Origin: Helicobacteraceae bacterium
Lineage (GTDB): Bacteria; Campylobacterota; Campylobacteria; Campylobacterales; Sulfurimonadaceae
DNA: 8,749 nucleotides
Assembly: GCA_027056525.1 (NCBI GenBank)
Contig: JALUKO010000234.1
Location: 1-8,749, forward strand
Direction of reading: 5' to 3'
The position numbers and the translations under genes were made by a program. A model generated the notes under the pieces. That model was not told where the DNA came from and did no database searches. It saw only the letters and a program-made list of their open reading frames with translations. Below, one piece after another: positions 1 through 5,304 of this stretch. The number at the start of each line of letters is the position of its first letter. The first letter of the stretch is position 1.

Positions 1-829
1 TTTTCATAATAAATAATCTTCCCAATATGTTTAAGCTTAAGATAAACATACTCAGTATAAATGCTGCAGCCCAGCCAAGTTTTTGCCAGTCTTCATAAGG
101 ACTTGTTGCATAATTATACATCGTTACTGTGAGTGATGCCATCGGCTCCATCATATCTGTGTTTAAAAAGTTGTCATTGAACGATGTGAACAGAAGTGGT
201 GCAGTTTCACCTGCAACACGTGCCACACCGAGTAAGATACCTGTCAGGATCCCCGCTTTTGCTCCACGGTACACAACCTGTAAGATCACTTTGTACTTTG
301 GAGCACCAAGTGCGAATGCCGCTTCACGAAGTGTTGATGGAACAAGTTGAAGCATATCATCGGTCGTTCGTAAAATAATCGGTAACATGATAATAGTAAG
401 TGCAACAGAACCAGCCCACCCTGAGAAGTGTCCCATAGGTGCAACAACGATGGCATATACAAAAGCACCTATAACGATACTTGGCGCTGACATCATGATA
501 TCTGAAATATCACGGATGGTCTCAGCGAGCTTGGATTTTTGTCCATACTCACTGAGGTATGTTCCCGCTAGAATTCCAAGCGGTACACCAAAGAGTGTAG
601 CAACACCAACGATCATAAACTGACCGATAAGAGCATGTTTTAGTCCACTCTCTTCATAGCCCGGAGGTGCTCCCTCTTGGGTGAAAATATTCCAGCTCAG
701 AGCATCGATACCATTCATCACTAAAACACCGAGAATCCAAAATAAAAAACCTATCCCAACGAGGGCTGAAAGAGTAGAGAGCAGCATCACTATATTGTTT
801 GTAATGATACGTTTTTGAGTATGAGTCAT
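1..829 (-). CDS. pstA: Phosphate ABC transporter permease PstA (3' end cut by window edge)
   Basis: PstA is one of the two inner-membrane permease subunits of the Pst high-affinity phosphate ABC importer. It pairs with PstC and is driven by the PstB ATPase. Reading leftward from ATG at 829 I translate 276 uninterrupted codons. They contain a first membrane helix near residues 15-38, further helices near 68-90, 115-130, 140-155 and 193-205, and a last helix near 253-275. The EAA-loop of the family that docks the ATPase is visible as LREAAFALGAPKYKVI, residues 167-182, followed by GVARVAGETAPLL at 201-213. The frame is still open at base 1, but the last helix ends in a basic residue there, so probably only a few C-terminal residues are missing. 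The start codon shares its A with the last base of the pstC stop (TAATG), and AAGGTGG lies 7 bases upstream, so translation is probably coupled to pstC. pstB and phoU would be expected further left, outside the window. Confidence 0.95.
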   Translation of the reverse strand, partial: MTHTQKRIITNNIVMLLSTLSALVGIGFLFWILGVLVMNGIDALSWNIFTQEGAPPGYEESGLKHALIGQFMIVGVATLFGVPLGILAGTYLSEYGQKSKLAETIRDISDIMMSAPSIVIGAFVYAIVVAPMGHFSGWAGSVALTIIMLPIILRTTDDMLQLVPSTLREAAFALGAPKYKVILQVVYRGAKAGILTGILLGVARVAGETAPLLFTSFNDNFLNTDMMEPMASLTVTMYNYATSPYEDWQKLGWAAAFILSMFILSLNILGRLFIMK

Positions 830-1689
830 TATGATGCCACCTTCGTTCTTCTAAGGAAGTAAAATTTTGCGATAGAGATAATAGTAAAGCTGATCACAAG
901 CAGTATGAGTGAAAGCTCAAACAAAGAAGAGTAATACAGATCAGTATCCGCTTCTGTAAACTCATTTGCCAAAGTTACCGGTATTGATGTTGCCGGCTGG
1001 AGTAGATCAGTTGAGATCTTATGAACATTACCCATAACAAAAGTAACTGCCATTGTCTCACCTATGGCACGACCAAGAGCTAAGATAAATGAGCCGATGA
1101 TACCGGCTTTTGCATAAGGGATAACGATATCTTTTATCACATCCCATTTGGTGCCTCCAAGAGCATATGCCGATTCTTTTAAAATATCCGGCGTTGTGTT
1201 CATAGCATCACGAGTAACCGCCGCCATAAAAGGCAAAATCATAATAGAGAGCACGATACCCGCTGTTAGCATGGAGATCCCGATACCGCCAAAAGCATCA
1301 CGAATAATAGGCACAAAATAGAACAAGCCCCACATACCATATATAACAGAGGGGATAGCTGCAAGAAGCTCTATGGAAACGCCTACAGGTGATTTGAGCT
1401 TTGCGGGTGCGAGTTCACTTAAAAAAATTGCAACACCGATAGCGAGAGGAACAGCAAGCACCATCGCCAAAAATGTTGAAAGTACCGATCCATAAATCGC
1501 AGGAAGTGCACCAAATTTTTCCAGGTTTGGTGCCCATTTTGATTCTGTAATAAAGTCAAAACCAAAATACTCTATAGACTCCATGGAGTGCTGAAGAAGT
1601 ACAGTAAAGATCCAAGCAACTAAAAGTAGTACAGCCACTGCAATGATTTTTGTCAGATTGGCAAAAATTCTATCTATAATAATACCCAA
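829..1689 (-). CDS. pstC: Phosphate ABC transporter permease PstC (TTG start)
   Basis: PstC is the second inner-membrane permease subunit of the Pst phosphate importer. The 286-residue product has a long first helix (about residues 13-33), a periplasmic stretch with the typical GFDF..ESKWAPN sequence, and helices near 64-90, 104-125, 135-157, 195-217 and 256-276. The EAA-type ATPase-docking loop is ESAYALGGTKWDVIKDIVIP (172-191), followed by ALGRAIGETMAV (204-215), which matches the family closely. The start is TTG at 1689. An in-frame TAA lies five codons upstream (1704-1702), the first internal ATG (residue 36) lies beyond the first helix, and GGAGAG sits 5 bases before the TTG. The length is slightly shorter than E. 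coli PstC but within the family range. It is first in a leftward pstC-pstA transcript and is driven by a Pho-box-like promoter in the divergent spacer. Confidence 0.96.
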   Translation of the reverse strand: MGIIIDRIFANLTKIIAVAVLLLVAWIFTVLLQHSMESIEYFGFDFITESKWAPNLEKFGALPAIYGSVLSTFLAMVLAVPLAIGVAIFLSELAPAKLKSPVGVSIELLAAIPSVIYGMWGLFYFVPIIRDAFGGIGISMLTAGIVLSIMILPFMAAVTRDAMNTTPDILKESAYALGGTKWDVIKDIVIPYAKAGIIGSFILALGRAIGETMAVTFVMGNVHKISTDLLQPATSIPVTLANEFTEADTDLYYSSLFELSLILLVISFTIISIAKFYFLRRTKVAS

Positions 1690-1694
1690 GATAT

Positions 1695-1700
1695 CTCTCC
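1695..1700 (-). promoter_or_regulatory. Ribosome binding site fixing the TTG start of pstC
   Basis: GGAGAG on the minus strand is followed by ATATC and then TTG at 1689-1687, a spacing of 5 bases. An in-frame TAA at 1704-1702 excludes any longer reading frame, so the site supports TTG as the true start. An ATG overlapping the ribosome binding site opens only a different frame that stops after ten codons. Confidence 0.75.
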
Positions 1701-1717
1701 ATTAAAAAAAGTTCGCA

Positions 1718-1751
1718 ATTGTAAAAAAGTTTGGTTACATAATGGTTACCA
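1718..1751 (-). promoter_or_regulatory. Pho-box-like promoter for pstCA
   Basis: On the minus strand the 18 bp from 1751 to 1734 read TGGTAAC-CATT-ATGTAAC, two 7-bp direct half-sites with an 11-bp period. Exactly 10 bp further on is TACAAT (1723-1718), a good -10 hexamer. No -35 hexamer is evident, so the box would take its place, as in PhoB-activated promoters of E. coli. There the box is CTGTCAT-N4-CTGTMAY, about 10 bp from the -10. The predicted transcript starts near 1711 and has a leader of about 20 bases. The regulator itself is not in the window. PhoB-type control is inferred from the architecture and the neighbouring genes. Confidence 0.7.
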
Positions 1752-1752
1752 A

Positions 1753-1768
1753 ACAGCTTTTTAGCTGT
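1753..1768. repeat. Short perfect inverted repeat between the divergent pst promoters
   Basis: ACAGCT-TTTT-AGCTGT forms a perfect 6-bp stem with a 4-base loop. It lies between the pstC-facing and pstS-facing Pho-like boxes, and its right arm runs into the first half-site of the pstS box. It could be an additional protein-binding palindrome or simple coincidence. It lacks the T-tract and GC content of a terminator. Confidence 0.35.
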
Positions 1769-1798
1769 AATCATAATGTTACATTGAGGATTTATACT
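1765..1798 (+). promoter_or_regulatory. Pho-box-like promoter for pstS
   Basis: Positions 1765-1782 read CTGTAAT-CATA-ATGTTAC, two 7-bp half-sites with an 11-bp period. The first half differs from the E. coli half-site CTGTCAT at one position. Ten bases later comes TATACT (1793-1798), a strong -10. The distance from the first GTAAT to the -10 is 26 bases, exactly as in the pstC promoter and the porin promoter. Transcription would begin near 1805, leaving a leader of roughly 20 bases before the AAGGA ribosome binding site (1816-1820) of pstS. Confidence 0.7.
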
Positions 1799-1826
1799 TT
1801 CGCAATCAAAAACATAAGGATTTAAC

Positions 1827-2831
1827 ATGTTCAAAAAACTAGCTTCACTGGCAATAATTGCAGCTATCTCTGCTACATCATCTTTTGCAGCGGACAAGAT
1901 CAACGGTGCAGGTGCATCTTTTCCGGCTCCACTTTACTATGACTGGGCTTATTCATATAAAAAAGACACAAAAAATCGTGTAAACTATCAGTCTATAGGT
2001 TCAGGCGGAGGGATCAAGCAAATTACTCAGCGTATCGTGAATTTTGGCGCATCAGATAAACCGCTGAACTCTAAAAAGCTTGCAAAAGCAAAACTTTTAC
2101 AGTTTCCGGCTGTTATCGGTTCTATTGTTATCGCTTTTAATATTGACGGTATCGCTGATGAGACGCTTAAACTTAAAAACTCTGTTGTTGCAGATATCTT
2201 TGCAGGCAAGATTACACACTGGAATGATCCGGCTATTGTTGCGGATAACAAAGGTTTAAAACTTCCAAACCAAAAGATCATTGTTGTTCACCGTTCAGAC
2301 GGAAGCGGTACAACATATAACTTTACATACTATCTAAGTGGAAGTTCAAAAAACTGGAAAAATAACTTTGGTACGGGAAAAGCTGTTGATTGGGCAGTCG
2401 GTATCGGTGGAAAAGGGAATGAAGGTGTTGCAAACCTTGTAAAGCAAACTCCTTATTCTATAGGTTATATTGAAAACGCATATAAAGAGAAAAATCATCT
2501 AAGTGCGGCAGTATTGCAAACAGCAAACGGCAAATGGGTAGTTGCAAATGAAGAAAATTTCAAAGCTGCTGCGAAATATGCAAGCTGGACTAAAAAAGAT
2601 AACTTCTATGCAATGTTGGCACTTCAAGATGGTGATACGTCTTACCCTATTGTTGCGGCGACATTTATCCTTTTACCAAAAGAGAAACCTGCTATGAACA
2701 AAAAAGTGATCGCATTTTTTGACTATGCCTTTAAAAACGGTGACAAATCTGCAAAAAAACTGGGGTACATCCCACTTCCAGAAGCCACTAAAACTATGAT
2801 ACATGAGTACTGGTCCGAAAACATCAAATAA
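1827..2831 (+). CDS. pstS: Periplasmic phosphate-binding protein PstS
   Basis: PstS is the periplasmic solute receptor that captures orthophosphate and hands it to PstCA. The 334-residue precursor has a Sec signal peptide with a basic start (MFKK), a hydrophobic core and a probable cleavage after SSFA (residue 21). Phosphate-contacting positions match the E. coli protein: S31-F32 in GAGASFPAP, S59 in YQSIGSGGG, D77 in NFGASDKPL, and R156, D158, S160, G161 and T162 in HRSDGSGT. Other hallmark stretches are GTGKAVDW, GIGGKGNEGV and IGYIENAYK. The N-terminal signal carries no lipobox cysteine, so it should be a soluble periplasmic protein. AAGGA lies 6 bases before the ATG. It is transcribed divergently from pstC under its own Pho-like promoter and is followed by an intrinsic terminator, so it is a single-gene transcript. 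This allows high-level expression relative to the permease genes. Confidence 0.98.
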   Translation: MFKKLASLAIIAAISATSSFAADKINGAGASFPAPLYYDWAYSYKKDTKNRVNYQSIGSGGGIKQITQRIVNFGASDKPLNSKKLAKAKLLQFPAVIGSIVIAFNIDGIADETLKLKNSVVADIFAGKITHWNDPAIVADNKGLKLPNQKIIVVHRSDGSGTTYNFTYYLSGSSKNWKNNFGTGKAVDWAVGIGGKGNEGVANLVKQTPYSIGYIENAYKEKNHLSAAVLQTANGKWVVANEENFKAAAKYASWTKKDNFYAMLALQDGDTSYPIVAATFILLPKEKPAMNKKVIAFFDYAFKNGDKSAKKLGYIPLPEATKTMIHEYWSENIK

Positions 2832-2857
2832 ACTCATCCATCATTCAACTCCTTCAT

Positions 2858-2891
2858 AAACCTGCACATTTTTTTGTGCGGGTTTCTTCAT
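2858..2891 (+). terminator. Intrinsic terminator after pstS
   Basis: An 11-bp stem (2858-2868 with 2875-2885, one T-G wobble) encloses a six-T loop: AAACCTGCACA, then the Ts, then TGTGCGGGTTT. It is followed by a pyrimidine-rich tail, CTTCATT. The tail is a weak T-tract, but the 27-base distance from the pstS stop and the presence of a separate promoter downstream fit termination of pstS mRNA here. Confidence 0.7.
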
Positions 2892-2907
2892 TGTTTCATA
2901 CTGATTT

Positions 2908-2951
2908 TTGTAACTGTTTGTAATCATTATGTAACCAAACTATTTTATACT
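2908..2951 (+). promoter_or_regulatory. Pho-box-like promoter for the porin gene, with an extra half-site
   Basis: The 18-bp box at 2918-2935 reads TTGTAAT-CATT-ATGTAAC and is followed after exactly 10 bp by TATACT (2946-2951). A further half-site, TTGTAAC, lies at 2908-2914, one helical turn upstream, giving three GTAAY repeats at 2910, 2920 and 2931. Positions 2925-2941 are a 17-nt identical run shared with the minus-strand pstC promoter. This layout predicts control by the same regulator as pst. The transcript would start near 2958, with a leader of about 50 bases. Confidence 0.68.
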
Positions 2952-2994
2952 TCCTTCAACAAACAAAAGAAGTGTTTTTAATATTTCTATGAAT

Positions 2995-3000
2995 AAGGGA
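2995..3000 (+). promoter_or_regulatory. Ribosome binding site choosing the internal ATG of the porin gene
   Basis: AAGGGA is followed by six A residues and then ATG at 3007. The earlier in-frame ATG at 2989 has no purine-rich site before it and would add MNKGKK ahead of an otherwise normal signal peptide. The site therefore supports 3007 as the start. Confidence 0.65.
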
Positions 3001-3006
3001 AAAAAA

Positions 3007-4248
3007 ATGAAAAAAATCGTTTTATCAGCATTAGCTGTTTTAACACTAGGTTCTGTCGCAGCTTCAGCTGGTTCTTTAAAGTTTTACGTTGATGAACAAG
3101 GTCAGGTTTTTACAACTGCTGCTGAGGGGCGCACACTTTTAAAATCAAAAGAAACACCGGTATATGCAAAAGCTTCCAAGTTAAAATTTAGTGGTGTGCA
3201 CTATCTAGGGTATAACCTAACCTCTATAAACGAGGTGAAAGCGATAGCAGACGGTGGACCAAAAGATGCAAGTGTAACGGGTAATTTTGAAATGCGTCGT
3301 AATTACCTGCAAGTAAAAGCATACCTTTTTGATGATCCAAAAAGTTTTTTACGTGTAACTTTGGACTCTACTTACTCAAACGCTACTGCAGATGAAGGTG
3401 GACATGCAGATGTATATGTAAAATATGCTTACCTTTTTGTAAACGACGTTTTACCATTTACAGGTGTAGAGTTTGGTATGGTTCACAGACCATGGATCGA
3501 TTATGAAGAGCATCAAGGTTGGTGGTATCGTTCTATCTCTAAAGTTTTTGTTGAAGCGAGTGAATCAGCACACCTAACAAATTCAGCTGATTTAGGTTTT
3601 AACTTCAAAACAAAAACAGAATATATAACGACTGAACTTGGTCTTTTCAATGGTGAGGGTTACCATGGTACAAATGATAACAGTGGTGCAAACGGTGAGC
3701 ATATAGGAACAGGCAATTCATTTGAGTGGAGAACTACTCTTGCGACGTACGGCAACGGCGATACAAAGAGAAAAGCACTTAAAGATATATACTTCGATGT
3801 GTCATTTTTTGGTCAGTACAATATGAAAAATTCTCACAATGCAGATGGTGCAGGAAATATGTACTCATACCTTTTTTATGGCTTCCACGGTGTGTACAAC
3901 ACCCCTGATTTCCTGATCTCTGCACAGTATGTAAAAGCAGAAAATGATTATGAAAAAACAAGTGAGTGGAATGGAAAAGGGTTTTCTGTAAATGCTACAT
4001 ACCGCTTAGGGAAAAAGCATCAGTATGAAGTGCTTGGACGTTACGATACTTGGACATCCAAAAATCAATCAACTGATGTTGAACAAACAACACGCAACCT
4101 TATCTACGGTGTAGCTTGGAAGCAAAATAAAAATGTAAAATGGCTACTAACAGGGCAAACATACAGAGCTGATGACTATAGAAACTACAAAGGTTCAAAT
4201 GTTCAAAACTGGAACTCTGCCATGTTAACTGCTGAGGTTCACTGGTAG
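3007..4248 (+). CDS. Outer-membrane porin-like beta-barrel, probably phosphate-starvation induced
   Basis: This is probably an outer-membrane channel. From the ATG at 3007 the 413-residue precursor has a classic Sec signal peptide (MKKIVLSALAVLTLG..), with cleavage after ASA at residue 21. The mature part has many short amphipathic segments of alternating polar and hydrophobic or aromatic residues (for example FLRVTLDSTYSN, DVYVKYAYLFVN, TEYITTELGLFNG, YEVLGRYDTW, NLIYGVAWKQ) separated by Gly/Asn/Asp-rich turns. It ends in an aromatic residue (TAEVHW), as outer-membrane barrel proteins recognised by the Bam machinery do. I cannot assign a named porin family with confidence. OprO/OprP-type phosphate porins are one candidate because of context. 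It sits directly after pstS, has its own Pho-like promoter with the same spacing, and is closed by a strong terminator. A role in admitting phosphate or phosphorylated compounds is inferred from position and promoter only. An alternative in-frame ATG at 2989 lacks a ribosome binding site. Confidence 0.85.
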   Translation: MKKIVLSALAVLTLGSVAASAGSLKFYVDEQGQVFTTAAEGRTLLKSKETPVYAKASKLKFSGVHYLGYNLTSINEVKAIADGGPKDASVTGNFEMRRNYLQVKAYLFDDPKSFLRVTLDSTYSNATADEGGHADVYVKYAYLFVNDVLPFTGVEFGMVHRPWIDYEEHQGWWYRSISKVFVEASESAHLTNSADLGFNFKTKTEYITTELGLFNGEGYHGTNDNSGANGEHIGTGNSFEWRTTLATYGNGDTKRKALKDIYFDVSFFGQYNMKNSHNADGAGNMYSYLFYGFHGVYNTPDFLISAQYVKAENDYEKTSEWNGKGFSVNATYRLGKKHQYEVLGRYDTWTSKNQSTDVEQTTRNLIYGVAWKQNKNVKWLLTGQTYRADDYRNYKGSNVQNWNSAMLTAEVHW

Positions 4249-4290
4249 GTCACTTCTACAAAACAAATTCAATTCTTCTTGTATATAAAA

Positions 4291-4323
4291 GGTTGTCCGG
4301 CAAACGCCGGAGAGCCTTTTTTT
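4291..4323 (+). terminator. Strong intrinsic terminator after the porin gene
   Basis: A GC-rich hairpin pairs 4291-4301 (GGTTGTCCGGC) with 4306-4316 (GCCGGAGAGCC) around an AAAC loop, with one G-G mismatch and one T-G wobble. It is followed by seven consecutive Ts (4317-4323). It lies 42 bases beyond the porin stop and separates the phosphate genes from the signalling operon. Confidence 0.92.
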
Positions 4324-4384
4324 ATTAAAAAAAGCAACATTTTATTAGTTTAACTTATTAATATTAGACTAAAGTATTCTTCGT

Positions 4385-4400
4385 TAAAATTTAGTAAAAT
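4385..4400 (+). promoter_or_regulatory. Possible -10 region for the binding-protein / GGDEF-EAL operon
   Basis: Two TAAAAT hexamers, at 4385-4390 and 4395-4400, lie 20-40 bases before the operon's first start codon, downstream of the porin terminator. A TTAGAC at 4364-4369 could serve as a weak -35 for the first, with a short 15-bp spacer. No Pho-like GTAAY repeats are present here, so this operon does not look phosphate-controlled. The region is very AT-rich and the assignment is weak. Confidence 0.3.
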
Positions 4401-4410
4401 CTATTGAAGA

Positions 4411-4416
4411 AAGAGG
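4411..4416 (+). promoter_or_regulatory. Ribosome binding site favouring the ATG at 4423
   Basis: AAGAGG abuts the ATG at 4417, with no spacing, and lies 6 bases before the in-frame ATG at 4423. The normal spacing makes 4423 the likelier start. The two choices differ by only two residues, Met-Leu. Confidence 0.55.
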
Positions 4417-4422
4417 ATGTTA

Positions 4423-5304
4423 ATGATCTTCAAAATTATGAGTACCTTGTTCCTCTCGTTACTAATGATCGCTTGTTCTTCTCAAAACTATGAAAAACTT
4501 AAAGTTTCCTCATCTACTTGGATAGGCTACTCCCCACTATTTTATGCAAAGGAACAGGGTTGGCTCGCCCCTCTCAACATCGAGCTTCTCAATGTTGTTT
4601 CACTTAGTGAGAATGTTTATCTGTATGAAGCGGATAACTCAGATGCATTTGTCGGCACTCAGTATGAATACAGTTTGGTTGCACAAAAAAAGCACTCCCT
4701 TATGCCCATTATGATGTTTGATCGCTCTTATGGTGGAGATCTAATAATGGCCAATGTTTCCATTGAAGAGCTGCAGGAGACAAACAGTACTATTCATGTA
4801 TATTTGGAAATGGATTCAATCAATAAAACATTGATTGAATATTTTATAGCAAAGTACAAACTTCAAAACAAACAGATATCATATGTGAACCAAGATCAAA
4901 CACAAACATCTACACTTAATGCGCATAATATTCAAGAACCTACAGTGGTGGTCACCTATATTCCATATAACGAAACACTAAAAAAGCAAGGCTTCTACGA
5001 GCTTGTATCGACAAAAGATGGTTTAGATATCTTTGTGGTTGACGCTATGTTCACGACAAATGAGAAGTTTCATGAACATAAAGAGCAATTTTTGGAATTG
5101 AAAAAACTAATAGACAAGGCATTGGTAGTTTTACACAATGATCCTTATCATTATTATGAGAGTGTGAAGCCCTATATGAACAACATAAGTTATGAGGAGT
5201 TTAAAGCTTCACTTCATGATATCATATGGATAAATGAGAAACCTTCTCAAAAGCTTTTAAAGCGTTTAAAAGAGGTTGCCTTTCCTACAAGAGATCTAAT
5301 TTAA
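4423..5304 (+). CDS. NMT1/SsuA/TauA-like periplasmic binding lipoprotein paired with a GGDEF-EAL protein
   Basis: This is a substrate-binding-protein-like lipoprotein of 293 residues from the ATG at 4423 (295 from 4417). The N-terminus is a short hydrophobic signal ending LLMIAC-SS, a lipobox-type site, so the mature protein should be anchored by its Cys. The next region, STWIGYSPLFYAKEQGWL, and then DNSDAFVGTQYEYSLVAQ and MMFDRSYGGDLIMAN, follow the pattern of NMT1/TauA-family receptors for nitrate, sulfonates, taurine or thiamine precursors. In these the first lobe reads G-Y-x-P and a later segment reads D-x-S-x-G-A-D. I cannot tell the ligand. No ABC permease or ATPase gene is adjacent. 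Instead the stop codon touches the ATG of a membrane GGDEF-EAL gene. That context suggests it is a sensory receptor that reports ligand to the downstream protein, as NspS does to MbaA in Vibrio cholerae. A perfect 11-bp inverted repeat lies inside the gene (4814-4840). Confidence 0.85.
   Translation: MIFKIMSTLFLSLLMIACSSQNYEKLKVSSSTWIGYSPLFYAKEQGWLAPLNIELLNVVSLSENVYLYEADNSDAFVGTQYEYSLVAQKKHSLMPIMMFDRSYGGDLIMANVSIEELQETNSTIHVYLEMDSINKTLIEYFIAKYKLQNKQISYVNQDQTQTSTLNAHNIQEPTVVVTYIPYNETLKKQGFYELVSTKDGLDIFVVDAMFTTNEKFHEHKEQFLELKKLIDKALVVLHNDPYHYYESVKPYMNNISYEEFKASLHDIIWINEKPSQKLLKRLKEVAFPTRDLI
4814..4840. repeat. Perfect 11-bp inverted repeat inside the binding-protein gene
   Basis: ATTCAATCAAT (4814-4824) and ATTGATTGAAT (4830-4840) are exact reverse complements separated by AAAAC. 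The mRNA could fold into an 11-bp hairpin in the coding sequence for residues around DSINKTLIEYF. It is AT-rich with no T-tract, so it is not a terminator. Its function, if any, is unknown. Confidence 0.6.

Noticed and set aside
129..623. Several short open frames on both strands at the left end (60-78 codons)
   Set aside because: They are shadows of pstA, whose minus-strand frame is continuous through the region and matches the family. None has a ribosome binding site or recognisable features.
1578..1589. 12-bp palindrome ACTCCATGGAGT within pstC
   Set aside because: It is inside a conserved coding region with no loop or partner site. It is most likely a chance palindrome.
1753..1768. Hairpin in the divergent spacer as a terminator or attenuator
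   Set aside because: The stem is only 6 bp and AT-balanced. There is no T-tract after it, and it lies upstream of both predicted transcription starts.
1670..1903. A 77-codon minus-strand frame spanning the pstS start, the divergent spacer and the pstC start
   Set aside because: It runs across both promoters and overlaps pstS and pstC. Its composition is arbitrary, and its only interest is that its end overlaps the pstC ribosome binding site.
2989..3006. Upstream in-frame ATG as the start of the porin gene
   Set aside because: It has no ribosome binding site, whereas AAGGGA lies 6 bases before the ATG at 3007, which also gives a standard signal peptide.
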